From contig NZ_JTLD01000033.1 in the NCBI RefSeq assembly GCF_000798815.1, positions 142,186-206,185 of the forward strand: a DNA stretch of 64,000 nucleotides, read 5' to 3'. Shown one piece after another: positions 43,178 through 51,893 of the stretch (position 1 is its first letter; every line of letters begins with the position of its first letter). The translations under genes and the position numbers were made by a program. The notes beneath the pieces are model-generated. The model saw nothing but the letters and a program-made list of their open reading frames with translations, had not been told where the DNA came from and searched no databases. The stretch comes from Alistipes sp. ZOR0009. GTDB taxonomy: Bacteria; Bacteroidota; Bacteroidia; Bacteroidales; ZOR0009.

Positions 43178-43660
43178 TTACTCTTTTTTGAATAAAAGGG
43201 CAACGGCATGAGCTTCGATGCCTTCTTCCCTTCCTACAAAACCCAACTTTTCGGTAGTTGTTGCTTTTATGTTTACCTGATTTCGGTCGATTTCCATCAC
43301 ATTTGCCAACGTTGCAATCATTAAAGGGATCATATCTTTAATTTTGGGCTGTTGTAAGCAGATGATGCAATCCACATTGCCAATGGCAAACCCGTGTTGA
43401 AGTATGGCATAGACGGTGCGTTTAAGTAGTATTTTACTGTCGATACCTTTAAATTCAACGGAGGTATCGGGGAAATGAAATCCGATGTCTCTCAAACCAG
43501 CTGCTCCAAGTAACGCATCACATAAAGCGTGGATTAGCACGTCACCATCCGAGTGGGCTACGCATCCTTTGGAATGCTCAATCTGAATGCCTCCTAGCCA
43601 TAAATCGAGTCCTTCTGCAAGTTGATGTACATCATATCCATTGCCAATTCTAATATTCAT
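43178..43660 (-). CDS. ispF: 2-C-methyl-D-erythritol 2,4-cyclodiphosphate synthase
   Basis: IspF converts CDP-methylerythritol 2-phosphate to the cyclodiphosphate in the non-mevalonate isoprenoid pathway. The 160-residue protein has IRIGNGYDVHQL (metal-binding Asp and His), HSKGCVAHSDGDVLIHALCDALLGAAGLRDIGFHFPD, and the C-terminal VNIKATTTEKLGFVGREEGIEAHAVALL, all standard. The ATG at 43660 gives the usual MNIRIGNGYD start; a longer frame from a TTG was not used. First gene of a two-gene operon, divergent from gldJ. Confidence 0.95.
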   Translation of the reverse strand: MNIRIGNGYDVHQLAEGLDLWLGGIQIEHSKGCVAHSDGDVLIHALCDALLGAAGLRDIGFHFPDTSVEFKGIDSKILLKRTVYAILQHGFAIGNVDCIICLQQPKIKDMIPLMIATLANVMEIDRNQVNIKATTTEKLGFVGREEGIEAHAVALLFKKE

Positions 43661-43835
43661 GTTTCTTCGTTTCAATTTTTGGTGGTAAATGCTGCTTTCT
43701 AACTTGTAAAGTTAAAACTTTTTCCCGCTGTTAGATTTTTTCTATTTCTAAATATTTTATTCTATAGTAGTTGCCTTTTTTGTAAGTTGTACTAAGAAAT
43801 CTACAGTTAAAATTCTTCTTCGAATATTAATTATT

Positions 43836-43843
43836 TATATTTG
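43836..43843 (+). promoter_or_regulatory. gldJ -7 box (TATATTTG)
   Basis: TATATTTG fits TAnnTTTG, 42 bases upstream of the gldJ ATG. Only TTCT stands at the -33 distance. The rest of the 225-base ispF/gldJ spacer is A/T-rich without further recognised elements. Confidence 0.45.
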
Positions 43844-43885
43844 GGGTGGAAAAAGAAGGGATAAAGAAGACCAAAGGATTTTACT

Positions 43886-45397
43886 ATGAAAATTAGAAGC
43901 AAGGTATTCCCGCTGTTGGCTATTACCGCATTAGCATTAGTTGGTTGTGGTGGGAATAGCAATACGGCAAGAAAAGGTTCATCCCCAACAACAGGATGGG
44001 CCTACAACGATCCATCGATGGGCGGGTATGAGGTACGTGAGGCACAGGAGCAGGATTTAGGCCCAAATTTGGTGTTCATTGAAGGAGGTACCTTCCAGAT
44101 GGGACAAACAAATGATGACATTTACTACGATTGGAATAACGTTACTCGAAGAGTTACCATCGACAATTTTTACATGGATGAAAACGAGGTAACTAATGTC
44201 GACTATCGAGAGTTCCTTTTCTGGTTGAGAAAGGCATATCCTAACTACCCTCAGGTTTATAGAAATGCGCTTCCTGACACCAATGTCTGGAGACGCGAAT
44301 TGGCATTTAACGATCCATTGATGAAGAACTATCTTCGTTTGCCTCAGTTCAACGATTACCCTGTTGTTGGTGTTTCGTGGAGACAGGCTAACGACTATTG
44401 TATTTGGAGAACGGATCGAGTTAATGAGCTGCGTTTGATTGAGGCTGGCGTTCTAAAGTACGATCCAAACTCTCAGTTTAATACGGATGCTTACTTGGCT
44501 GGCCAGTATGAAGGGTTGGTGAATAAGAACTTGCCAAGTCTTTCTTCTAAAGATGGCAAGGGAACACGTCGTGTTACTTTAGAAGATGGTATTTTGTTGC
44601 CACAGTACCGCCTTCCTACCGAGGCTGAGTGGGAGTATGCAGCCATTGCGCTTATCGGGAACACGTTTGACGAGCGCGTTGTTGAACGTAAAACCTATCC
44701 TTGGAATGGTCACTCGTTGCGTAACCCTGATCCAAAGAACAGAGGTGATCTAACCGCCAACTTCCGACGCGGGCGAGGTGACTATAAAGGTACTGCAGGT
44801 AGCGCGAATGATGGCTATTCAAAGCCAGCTCCAGTTCGATCATTCTGGCCTAACGACTTCAACTTGTACGATATGGCCGGGAATGTTAACGAGTGGGTTT
44901 TGGATGTATATCGTCCTCAATCGTCTGAAGATGTTGAAGATTTCCGTCCTTTCCGTGGTAACGTATTTACCGAGTACTTGAAGAAGGAAGATGGAACACC
45001 AATGGTCGATTCTTTGAAAAGGCTAAGAATGGATACTGTTAAATCTGTTAATCGTTACAACTATCGTAAGGGTGATAACAGAAATATCAAGGATGGTGAT
45101 TTAGGTACTTTATTGGGCTATGAAAATGAGAATGGTTCTGATAGCGTTAGTACCACCAACAAGATGTATTACCCTGGAAATAACAAGGCAAAGAAGCGTC
45201 CAAATGAAGGTATGACATCTTTAATTAGCGATAAATCTCGTGTTTACAAAGGAGGTTCTTGGAGAGATAGAGCATACTGGTTGATTCCTGGAACACGACG
45301 TTACTTGGATGAAAATGAATCTAGAGACGATATAGGATTTAGATGCGCAATGGAAAGCCTAGGTGATAGGATTCCGAAGCAAACAAGAAAGAAATAA
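43886..45397 (+). CDS. gldJ: Gliding motility / type IX secretion lipoprotein GldJ
   Basis: A 503-residue lipoprotein with signal and lipobox (MKIRSKVFPLLAITALALVGC; lipidated Cys near 21). TTGWAYNDPSMGGYEV resembles the N-terminal GldJ signature. The body is a formylglycine-generating-enzyme-like (FGE-sulfatase) fold: FIEGGTFQMGQTNDD, DNFYMDENEVTNVDYREFLFWL, YRLPTEAEWEYAA, NLYDMAGNVNEWVLDVY and KGGSWRDRAYWL. In flavobacteria GldJ stabilises GldK and is needed for gliding and T9SS; the homologue here suggests a T9SS, though gliding itself is not shown. PorK/GldK is the alternative, but the N-terminal signature favours GldJ. murF follows after a terminator. Confidence 0.85.
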   Translation: MKIRSKVFPLLAITALALVGCGGNSNTARKGSSPTTGWAYNDPSMGGYEVREAQEQDLGPNLVFIEGGTFQMGQTNDDIYYDWNNVTRRVTIDNFYMDENEVTNVDYREFLFWLRKAYPNYPQVYRNALPDTNVWRRELAFNDPLMKNYLRLPQFNDYPVVGVSWRQANDYCIWRTDRVNELRLIEAGVLKYDPNSQFNTDAYLAGQYEGLVNKNLPSLSSKDGKGTRRVTLEDGILLPQYRLPTEAEWEYAAIALIGNTFDERVVERKTYPWNGHSLRNPDPKNRGDLTANFRRGRGDYKGTAGSANDGYSKPAPVRSFWPNDFNLYDMAGNVNEWVLDVYRPQSSEDVEDFRPFRGNVFTEYLKKEDGTPMVDSLKRLRMDTVKSVNRYNYRKGDNRNIKDGDLGTLLGYENENGSDSVSTTNKMYYPGNNKAKKRPNEGMTSLISDKSRVYKGGSWRDRAYWLIPGTRRYLDENESRDDIGFRCAMESLGDRIPKQTRKK

Positions 45398-45408
45398 TTG
45401 TGTTTATT

Positions 45409-45442
45409 AAAGAAAACCTCATTTTTGAGGTTTTCTTTTTTT
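45409..45442 (+). terminator. Terminator between gldJ and murF
   Basis: AAAGAAAACCTCA and TGAGGTTTTCTTT form a perfect 13-bp stem around TTTT, continuing into more T. It ends only 12 bases before the murF ATG. Confidence 0.8.
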
Positions 45443-45454
45443 AGATGGATAGGT

Positions 45455-46753
45455 ATGAAAGCACTAGAAAAAATTTATCAGCAATTCTTAGAATGTCGTT
45501 CAGTATCTACCGATACAAGGAAGATTGAGAAAGGTACAATCTTTTTTGCCTTAAAGGGTGGTAATTTTGATGGGAATGACTTCGCTTTACAAGCATTGGA
45601 GCAAGGTGCTTCCATGGCTATTGTAGATAGGGTTGGGATAACGGGTGATAAGGTTGTTTTTGTAGATAATGTACTGCATGCATTGCAGGAGCTCGCTCGG
45701 ATGTACCGTCGTTCGTTGTCAATTCCTTTTGTAGGCCTAACGGGTACAAACGGGAAAACAACTACAAAGGAGCTGATTACCGCTGTGCTTTCGAAAAAAT
45801 ACCGGGTGTCATCAACCAAAGGAAATCTTAACAACCATATAGGTGTTCCGCTTACCGTACTCGCAATTCCTAGCGATTGTGAGATTGCAGTAGTTGAAAT
45901 GGGTGCAAACCACCCGCTGGATATTGATGAGCTTACATCGATTGCGATGCCAACGTTGGGTTTAATTACAAATGTAGGGAAGGCTCATTTAGAGGGTTTT
46001 GGGTCTTTTGAGGGTGTTAAAAAGACCAAAGGAGAACTGTATGATTACCTGAAATCTGTGAACGGGGAAGTTTTCTTAAATACAGATAATGAGCATTTAA
46101 TGGGGATGGCTCAAGAGCGAGGAATTGCTACCTTTGTTCCGTACGGAAAGTCTGCGATGAAGGTTGCCATTCTACCTACAGACTTAGATCATCCTTTTTT
46201 AAGAATGGAGTTGAGTGCAGATTCCGTTAAAAGATTGGAGTTGGATAGCCAAATTGTTGGAGGTTACAATGCTGATAATGTTTTAGCGGCCGTCGCTTTG
46301 GGGATCTTTTTTGACGTAGAGCCTATGAAAATAAGGGACGCAATTCGCAATTATACCCCAGATAATAATCGCTCTCAGCTAATGAGAACAGATAACAACT
46401 TGGTAATTGTAGATTGTTATAATGCCAATCCAACCAGCATGGATGCAGCCTTGGTAAACTTTTCTAAGTTTAATGTAGCTAGGAAGGTTGCCATTTTGGG
46501 CGATATGCTTGAATTAGGCACCGCTTCTGTTGAGGAGCATCGTAAAATTATAACCCTTGTTGAAGACCTTAAAGTAGGTACAGCTTTCTTTATCGGTGCT
46601 GAATTTAAGGCGCTAGAAGATGCTGATCATCTATTTTTTAGTAATACTAACGAGCTTATTGATTACATTAAGAACAATCCAATTTCTGATTCTTTGGTAT
46701 TAGTTAAGGGATCACGAGGTATAAAGTTGGAAAGTTCGCTATCTTTACTATAA
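45455..46753 (+). CDS. murF: UDP-N-acetylmuramoyl-tripeptide--D-alanyl-D-alanine ligase
   Basis: MurF adds D-Ala-D-Ala to the UDP-MurNAc-tripeptide in cytoplasmic peptidoglycan synthesis. The 432-residue length is normal. The N-terminal domain has SVSTDTRKIEKGTIFFALKGGNFDGNDF; the ATP site is GLTGTNGKTTTKEL near 97-110; NHIGVPLTVLAI, EMGANHPLDIDEL, TNVGKAHLEGFGSFEGV and the C-terminal YNANPTSMDAALVNF are all typical. The ATG at 45455 is chosen as it starts the family-like MKALEKIYQQFLEC; an upstream frame would run through the terminator. Its transcription start must lie inside or beyond a strong hairpin, or depend on read-through. Confidence 0.95.
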   Translation: MKALEKIYQQFLECRSVSTDTRKIEKGTIFFALKGGNFDGNDFALQALEQGASMAIVDRVGITGDKVVFVDNVLHALQELARMYRRSLSIPFVGLTGTNGKTTTKELITAVLSKKYRVSSTKGNLNNHIGVPLTVLAIPSDCEIAVVEMGANHPLDIDELTSIAMPTLGLITNVGKAHLEGFGSFEGVKKTKGELYDYLKSVNGEVFLNTDNEHLMGMAQERGIATFVPYGKSAMKVAILPTDLDHPFLRMELSADSVKRLELDSQIVGGYNADNVLAAVALGIFFDVEPMKIRDAIRNYTPDNNRSQLMRTDNNLVIVDCYNANPTSMDAALVNFSKFNVARKVAILGDMLELGTASVEEHRKIITLVEDLKVGTAFFIGAEFKALEDADHLFFSNTNELIDYIKNNPISDSLVLVKGSRGIKLESSLSLL

Positions 46754-46771
46754 TCATTCAAATTGTGGACT

Positions 46772-47434
46772 ATGAGATCGATGGATCCAATTGTAGGAAA
46801 ACTGATGGGTTTGAGATACAAATCACATCCTTGGCATGGAGTTTCTATTGGAGATGATGCTCCCAAAGTTGTTACATGTTTCATAGAAATGGTTCCAACC
46901 GACACGGTGAAGTATGAGGTTGACAAAATATCGGGATACCTGAGGCTTGATAGACCGCAAAAGTATTCGAATGTTGTCCCTGCTCTTTACGGGTTTATTC
47001 CGCAAACATACTCAGGGAAGAAGGTTGCTCAAATGACTATTGATAAGACCAATCGCCCTGGAATTAAAGGAGATGGAGATCCTATTGATATTTGCATTTT
47101 AACAGAAAAAGATATTGCGCATGGTGATATTCTTGTAAGTGCAAGGCCTATTGGCGGTTTTAGGATGATTGATGGCGTTGATTCGGACGATAAAATTATT
47201 GCTGTTCTTGAGAACGACGCGGTTTATGGAGGATACAAAGATATTACGGATTGTCCGCCAATGGCAATAGAGCGGTTGAAACACTATTTCTTAACTTATA
47301 AGGATCTTCCAGGAGAGAAGCGTAACGTGGAGATTAGCCATGTTTACGATAGAGAAGAAGCTTACGAGGTTATTAAATGCTCTATGGAGGATTATAATGA
47401 TCGATTTAACTTTGAAGATGTATTTTTAAAATAG
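46772..47434 (+). CDS. ppa: Inorganic diphosphatase (family I)
   Basis: Hydrolyses pyrophosphate to phosphate, pulling biosynthetic reactions forward. The 220-residue protein carries YKSHPWHGVSIGDDAPKVVTCFIEMVPTDTVKYEVDKISGYLRLDRPQKYSNVVPALYGFIPQTY near the N terminus and the metal-binding segment GDGDPIDICILTE near 100, as in family I enzymes. Start choice: ATG 46772 is taken; the ATG at 46781 is equally possible, and a TTG lies upstream at 46763. It follows murF by 18 bases on the same strand and is probably co-transcribed. Confidence 0.93.
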   Translation: MRSMDPIVGKLMGLRYKSHPWHGVSIGDDAPKVVTCFIEMVPTDTVKYEVDKISGYLRLDRPQKYSNVVPALYGFIPQTYSGKKVAQMTIDKTNRPGIKGDGDPIDICILTEKDIAHGDILVSARPIGGFRMIDGVDSDDKIIAVLENDAVYGGYKDITDCPPMAIERLKHYFLTYKDLPGEKRNVEISHVYDREEAYEVIKCSMEDYNDRFNFEDVFLK

Positions 47435-47435
47435 G

Positions 47436-47461
47436 AAAAGCGCCAATTGGCGCTTTTTATT
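47436..47461. terminator. Bidirectional terminator between ppa and glycosyltransferase
   Basis: AAAAGCGCC and GGCGCTTTT form a 9-bp stem around AATT with T-rich ends, between convergent genes; it overlaps the last codons of the minus-strand gene. Confidence 0.8.
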
Positions 47462-48485
47462 TTTCAATGAAATCTGCTTTGTTTAATCTGCTAAAAGTTT
47501 TTTTCCCTTTAACAACATAGCTCAAAATGATACTTTTTTTGTAAAGTCCTAACGTTGAGTGCTTGCTGATACTTTTCCTTTTTTCGATAAATTTGTCAGC
47601 CATTTTATAAAAATCTCGATGAGCTTTTAAAACCGAAACAAAAAAACTCCATTTGCCTTGAAGTAGAAATACGATTCCAGCTGCTCCGTCGAGTATCATT
47701 CTTATAAAGAGCGTTCGGAATAACAGTCTTTTAGGGAGGTTTTTGGTGAGCATTAGAAGGCTATTCCGAAAGTTAAGGTACATTTTGCGAGGGTTGTTGT
47801 TAGGTAGAGTTCCTCCTCCAACATGGTAAACCTTACTTTGTGGATATGCCATTACTTTGTATCCTTCATGCTGTAACCTCCAGCAAAAATCTATTTCCTC
47901 CATATGGGCAAAGAAATCGCTGTCAAGCCCTCCTAACTCACGATAGAGTCTTGTGCGTACCATTAGGCAGGCACCAGAGGCCCAGAAAACGGGAGTTGGA
48001 TTGTCGTACTGTCCATTATCGTTTTCAAGCGAAGATAAAATTCTTCCACGGCAGAAAGGGTAGCCAAACTTATCGAGGAAACCGCCTGAAGCACCTGCAT
48101 ATTCAAAACTATCCTTGTTTTGCTGAGCTATAATTTTAGGCATACAGGCTCCCACTTCTTTATTTTTGTCCATCTCAGCAACAAGAGGTTCCAACCATCC
48201 TTGAGGAACTTCTACATCAGAGTTTAAAAGAACGGTATACTCGTGGTTGATACTTGAAATGGCTTTGTTGTATCCGCCAGTAAATCCGTAATTTCTGTCA
48301 AATTGGATAATCTGCACAGATGGGTGTGTGGCTTTTATATGCTGAACGCTTTCGTCGTTCGAACCATTATCGGCAACAATAATATCGGCAATAGCAGCCG
48401 GGGTATTTGCAATAACGGAAGGTAGAAACTGTTTTAAAAACGTAATTCCATTCCAGTTGAGAATTATTACCGCAACTCTATTCAT
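47457..48485 (-). CDS. Family 2 glycosyltransferase
   Basis: A 342-residue GT2 enzyme that probably adds a sugar to a cell-surface glycan or lipopolysaccharide. The GT-A fold is clear: AVIILNWNGITFLKQFLPSVIANTP, IIVADNGSNDESVQHI (nucleotide-sugar loop), FDRNYGFTGGYNKAI and the DxD-like LLNSDVEVPQGW. FFAHMEEIDFCWRLQHEGYKV near 215 supplies the ED-type catalytic segment. The C-terminal 80 residues are helical and hydrophobic (LFRTLFIRMILDGAAGIVFLL), so it is probably membrane-associated. It overlaps the acyltransferase by 8 bases. Confidence 0.9.
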   Translation of the reverse strand: MNRVAVIILNWNGITFLKQFLPSVIANTPAAIADIIVADNGSNDESVQHIKATHPSVQIIQFDRNYGFTGGYNKAISSINHEYTVLLNSDVEVPQGWLEPLVAEMDKNKEVGACMPKIIAQQNKDSFEYAGASGGFLDKFGYPFCRGRILSSLENDNGQYDNPTPVFWASGACLMVRTRLYRELGGLDSDFFAHMEEIDFCWRLQHEGYKVMAYPQSKVYHVGGGTLPNNNPRKMYLNFRNSLLMLTKNLPKRLLFRTLFIRMILDGAAGIVFLLQGKWSFFVSVLKAHRDFYKMADKFIEKRKSISKHSTLGLYKKSIILSYVVKGKKTFSRLNKADFIEK

Positions 48486-49380
48486 GAATGTTTTGTAATG
48501 TAGCGGTTTTGGGCATAGATCTTTTCCATCGTCTGTGCGACCAAAGCCAGTATTCTGGTTGTCTTTTTATTTGATCCTCCAGACTTTTAACGTGGGCTTT
48601 GGTTATTTCTAGAGGTTGCGTGTTTTTCGATTGATCGAAGAGAACTTTTGCCTCAATTTCGTAAAATCCTCGCTTAGGCTTTGTTATGTCAAGAAAGATG
48701 ACAGGCGCATTCAATTTTTGAGCGATTTTTTCGGGTCCTAGAAATACGGATGTATTTTGATTTAGAAATTTGGTCCAGAAATCACTTTCTGATTCCATTG
48801 GTGCTTGATCTGCAATTAGGGCAAGCACAGTAGGCTGAATTCGCGCACTTTCGAACATTTTTTTGGCAGTTTGCTTCATAGATACGGCTTCGACTCCAAA
48901 CTTGCCTCTAGACTCTTGCATTTTTTTATTAAAATGGAGGTTGTTTAGCGGTTTATAGGTGGCTAGTGTTCGGAATCCGCACCATAGTGGGAAGCCTATA
49001 TTTAGTTCCCAGTTTCCATAGTGTCCTAGCACGACTACAACATGACGGTTTTCGGCGTAATATTTTTGGAATACCTCTATGTTGGTATATTTAAACCTTC
49101 TCTTTATGTCCTTTTTAGTCATATGCAGAAGCTGCATCGATTCGATGAAAAGATCGCAAAGATGCTTGTAGAATTTTTTTTCAATGGCGAGCCGCTCTTC
49201 TTTTGTCTTTTCAGGAAACGCGTTTTGTAGGTTTTGCCTAACAACTTTTACGCGGTAGTTGCCAATTCTATAGATAATCAAGTAAAATAGGTCTGATATT
49301 CCATAAGCGACGCGTAATGGGAGAGCCCATGCTATCCAGCTTAAAAAATAGAAACCCATGTATCCAATTTTCGAAATCAT
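48478..49380 (-). CDS. Lipid A acyltransferase (LpxL/HtrB family)
   Basis: A 300-residue inner-membrane enzyme that transfers acyl chains to lipid A precursors. An N-terminal hydrophobic anchor (about 5-25, FYFLSWIAWALPLRVAYGI) precedes the catalytic domain, with the HX4E active site HYGNWE near 120 and ATYKPLNN / ALIADQAP downstream, as in LpxL/LpxM relatives. Which acyl chain it adds is not visible. It sits 5 bases after the IMPase gene and overlaps the glycosyltransferase by 8 bases, making a three-gene surface-glycolipid operon. Confidence 0.9.
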   Translation of the reverse strand: MISKIGYMGFYFLSWIAWALPLRVAYGISDLFYLIIYRIGNYRVKVVRQNLQNAFPEKTKEERLAIEKKFYKHLCDLFIESMQLLHMTKKDIKRRFKYTNIEVFQKYYAENRHVVVVLGHYGNWELNIGFPLWCGFRTLATYKPLNNLHFNKKMQESRGKFGVEAVSMKQTAKKMFESARIQPTVLALIADQAPMESESDFWTKFLNQNTSVFLGPEKIAQKLNAPVIFLDITKPKRGFYEIEAKVLFDQSKNTQPLEITKAHVKSLEDQIKRQPEYWLWSHRRWKRSMPKTATLQNIHE

Positions 49381-49385
49381 TGTTG

Positions 49386-50186
49386 TTATTTATTCAAATA
49401 TATCTGTATAGTACGGTTCATTTCTTCAGCAAAAAGGGCGTTCGAAGCTACAATTTCTTTCCCAAAGATATAGTTGCTGCCTCCCTTGAAGTCGCATACT
49501 CGTCCACCTGCTTGTTGTACAATAAAGGCACCTGCTGCGACGTCGTAAGGTTGAAGGCTGTATTCGTAGAAGGCATCAAATCTTCCTGCGGCAACGTACG
49601 CTAAATCCGCAGCTGCGGATCCAAGTCTTCGGACTCCATGAGAATTTTTCATAAAGTATTCCAAGATACTTAAATAATCTGGCATTTTAGAAAAATCGTG
49701 GTAGGGGAATCCTGTCGCGATGAGGCTATCTTGTGTCGTTTTTGCAGAGGATACGTTTATTGGTGTGCCATTTAGAAAAGAGGTGTGGCATCCTTTCCAT
49801 GAGTAGAAACATTCGTCTAAACTAACTTCTTGAATTACGCCCACAACAATCTCGCTTCCTTCCATAAGAGCAATGCTTACAGAGAATGGACTTAAGCCGT
49901 GAATGAAGTTGGTGGTTCCATCAAGAGGGTCTACTATCCATTTGTAGTGCTTGTCTTCCGTTGCGATAGTTCCTTCTTCTGCAATAAAACCAGCCTCTGG
50001 GAGTATGTTCTGTAGACCATTTACAATTAGCCGTTCAGAAGCTTTGTCAACGTATGAGACAAAGTCGTGTAGACCTTTTGTTTCAACAGCCTCCTTTTTA
50101 AATATTTTTCGTTCATCCCTCAGCAAGCTCCCTGCTTCTACGGCTACCGATATCGTTTGTCTGCAAATTTTTTCGTAGTCTAGCAT
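49386..50186 (-). CDS. Inositol monophosphatase family protein (SuhB-like)
   Basis: A 266-residue Mg-dependent sugar-phosphate or inositol phosphatase. Metal-site motifs are intact: AEEGTIATEDKHYKWIVDPLDGTTNFIHG near 68-97 and the C-terminal QPYDVAAGAFIVQQAGGRVCDFKGGSNY near 200-228. The ATG at 50186 gives the expected start, LDYEKICRQTISVAVEAG; a longer frame begins 12 codons upstream. First gene of the operon with the lipid A acyltransferase and glycosyltransferase. The specific substrate is unknown (inositol phosphate and histidinol phosphate enzymes also occur in this family). Confidence 0.9.
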   Translation of the reverse strand: MLDYEKICRQTISVAVEAGSLLRDERKIFKKEAVETKGLHDFVSYVDKASERLIVNGLQNILPEAGFIAEEGTIATEDKHYKWIVDPLDGTTNFIHGLSPFSVSIALMEGSEIVVGVIQEVSLDECFYSWKGCHTSFLNGTPINVSSAKTTQDSLIATGFPYHDFSKMPDYLSILEYFMKNSHGVRRLGSAAADLAYVAAGRFDAFYEYSLQPYDVAAGAFIVQQAGGRVCDFKGGSNYIFGKEIVASNALFAEEMNRTIQIYLNK

Positions 50187-50232
50187 TTTTAGAGTCGATT
50201 TTGAGGTTAAATAATTATCCAAAATAACGCTG

Positions 50233-50240
50233 CAAAGGTA
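50233..50240 (-). promoter_or_regulatory. -7 box of the IMPase operon (TACCTTTG)
   Basis: TACCTTTG on the minus strand fits TAnnTTTG, 47 bases upstream of the IMPase ATG. No clear TTTG at the -33 distance. Confidence 0.45.
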
Positions 50241-50380
50241 AAATCATTGATTAAAAGATGATCCTTACAGCCCGGCTTTTTTGTTTGCACTTGCTAAAAT
50301 TAAGAAAGAATGGTTTCATTCTCGAAAGGGGGCGTGCATATTATATGCTTGTAGATAGCTGTAATCTTGATGAATTCGCT

Positions 50381-50419
50381 AAAAATACAGAGAGGGATGC
50401 ATACAGACATCCCTCTCTG
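50381..50419 (-). terminator. mtaB terminator
   Basis: CAGAGAGGGATG (50388-50399) pairs perfectly with CATCCCTCTCTG (50408-50419); on the minus strand it is followed by TATTTTT. It lies 17 bases after the mtaB stop. Confidence 0.8.
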
Positions 50420-50435
50420 CGTTAATTGTAATATC

Positions 50436-51743
50436 TTAAGCAAGTTCTCCAATCATATTTCCATCAGGGGCAATGCTGATGTACTTTACCCTTGCAATTT
50501 GGTTGATCATCTTTTTATCGTACGGAACTTCTACCTTAATGTACCTTTCACTGAAACCAAACATTTTTCCATTCCGATTGGTGCTTTCAAACAGCACCAA
50601 CCCTTCGTTACCAATATTCTTTTTGTAGAAGTTGTGGTGAAGTGTTTCGCAGAGTTGTCCTAGCTTTTGGGCTCGGTGGGTTATTTCGCTATCCTTAACT
50701 TTTCCTTCCATGAAAACAGTTGGAGTATTGGGGCGTTCAGAGTAGGGAAATACATGTAGAAAACTAGGAGCGAGTCTTTCAAGAAAATTGTAGGTGTCTT
50801 GAAAGTCTTCTTCCGTTTCTCCAGGAAACCCAACAATGACGTCAATTCCAAAGAAGGGGCTTTCGATAACAGAGCGCACCTTTAGAAGTCTATTCTCGAA
50901 AATCTCGCGACGGTAGCGTCTGCGCATTAACCCCAATATTTTATTGGTACCAGCTTGTAGAGGTATGTGAAAGTGGGGGAGAAACTTACTTGATTGGGCA
51001 CAAAACTCAATAACTTCGTCGGTGAGCAGGTTAGGCTCTATGGACGATATTCTGTAACGTTCAATACCTTGCACTTCATCAAGTGCCTTTATTAAGTCTA
51101 TGAATGTTTCTCCTGTTGTTTTTCCAAAGTCACCTATGTTTACTCCTGTTAGGATGACCTCTTTTACTCCGTTTGCTGCAATTTCATTTGCTTGTTTTAC
51201 TAACTCTGCAATAGGAATATTTCGACTTTTTCCTCTTGCTAGCGGGATGGTACAGTATGAGCACTTGTAGTCGCATCCATCTTGAACCTTCAGGAAGGAT
51301 CGAGTTCGATCTCCAAGCGAGTAGGCTTTAAAGAAGTTGTCTACCGTTTTTATTTCGCAGGAGTGAACTTCTGTGGAGGTCTGATTATGCGACATAATTT
51401 CCTCCACTTTTTGATATAAATCACCCTTTTCCGCTGCACCAAGAACGAGTTTAACTCCATCGATATTGGCTACCTCTTCTGGTTTTAGCTGGGCGTAGCA
51501 GCCTGTAACGGCGATAATTGCGCCAGGAGATTGCTTTACAAACTTACGAATTGCTTGGCGGCATTTTTTATCGGCATGCTCGGTAACGGAGCATGTGTTG
51601 ATCACATATATATCGGCTGCACCATGATGCGAGACTTTTTCGTAGCCTCCATCAAGAAATTGACGGGCAAGCGTCGACGTTTCGGAAAAGTTGAGCTTGC
51701 AACCTAGCGTGTAGAACGCTACTTTTCTATTTTTTGTTTGCAT
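50436..51743 (-). CDS. mtaB: tRNA ct6A/t6A37 methylthiotransferase
   Basis: Radical-SAM enzyme that methylthiolates t6A at position 37 of ANN-decoding tRNAs. The 435-residue protein shows UPF0004 (about 1-130, VAFYTLGCKLNFSETSTLARQF; MtaB-type 'GCKLN' rather than MiaB's pattern), the radical-SAM cluster site DGCDYKCSYCTIPLARGKSRN near 145-165, the core HIPLQAGTNKILGLMRRRY near 270, and a C-terminal TRAM domain (IKVEVPYDKKMINQIARVKY). The ATG at 51743 is chosen since a promoter -7 box overlaps the longer frame. Single gene with its own promoter and terminator. Confidence 0.93.
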   Translation of the reverse strand: MQTKNRKVAFYTLGCKLNFSETSTLARQFLDGGYEKVSHHGAADIYVINTCSVTEHADKKCRQAIRKFVKQSPGAIIAVTGCYAQLKPEEVANIDGVKLVLGAAEKGDLYQKVEEIMSHNQTSTEVHSCEIKTVDNFFKAYSLGDRTRSFLKVQDGCDYKCSYCTIPLARGKSRNIPIAELVKQANEIAANGVKEVILTGVNIGDFGKTTGETFIDLIKALDEVQGIERYRISSIEPNLLTDEVIEFCAQSSKFLPHFHIPLQAGTNKILGLMRRRYRREIFENRLLKVRSVIESPFFGIDVIVGFPGETEEDFQDTYNFLERLAPSFLHVFPYSERPNTPTVFMEGKVKDSEITHRAQKLGQLCETLHHNFYKKNIGNEGLVLFESTNRNGKMFGFSERYIKVEVPYDKKMINQIARVKYISIAPDGNMIGELA

Positions 51744-51761
51744 CTTTTTACTAAAGTGGGG

Positions 51762-51769
51762 CAAAGATA
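51762..51769 (-). promoter_or_regulatory. mtaB -7 box (TATCTTTG)
   Basis: TATCTTTG on the minus strand fits TAnnTTTG and lies 18 bases upstream of the chosen ATG. It overlaps the start of a longer in-frame candidate, which argues against that longer start. Confidence 0.5.
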
Positions 51770-51860
51770 CTGCTTTTGATTTAATCCTATGGTTGGTCTA
51801 AAATGTTGATGGTTAATAATTCATATTTTAAAGGATGCGGAATATTTGTGGTACATGAAT

Positions 51861-51887
51861 AAAAAAAGAGCGATATTCCGCTCTTTT
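51861..51887 (-). terminator. Terminator of the polyphosphate operon
   Basis: On the minus strand AAAAGAGCG pairs with CGCTCTTTT and is followed by more T, 7 bases after the DUF2721 stop. Confidence 0.8.
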
Positions 51888-51893
51888 GAAAAG

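Noticed and set aside
43661..43885. Small gene in the ispF/gldJ spacer
   Set aside because: Only an A/T-rich promoter region with no open frame of interest was found.
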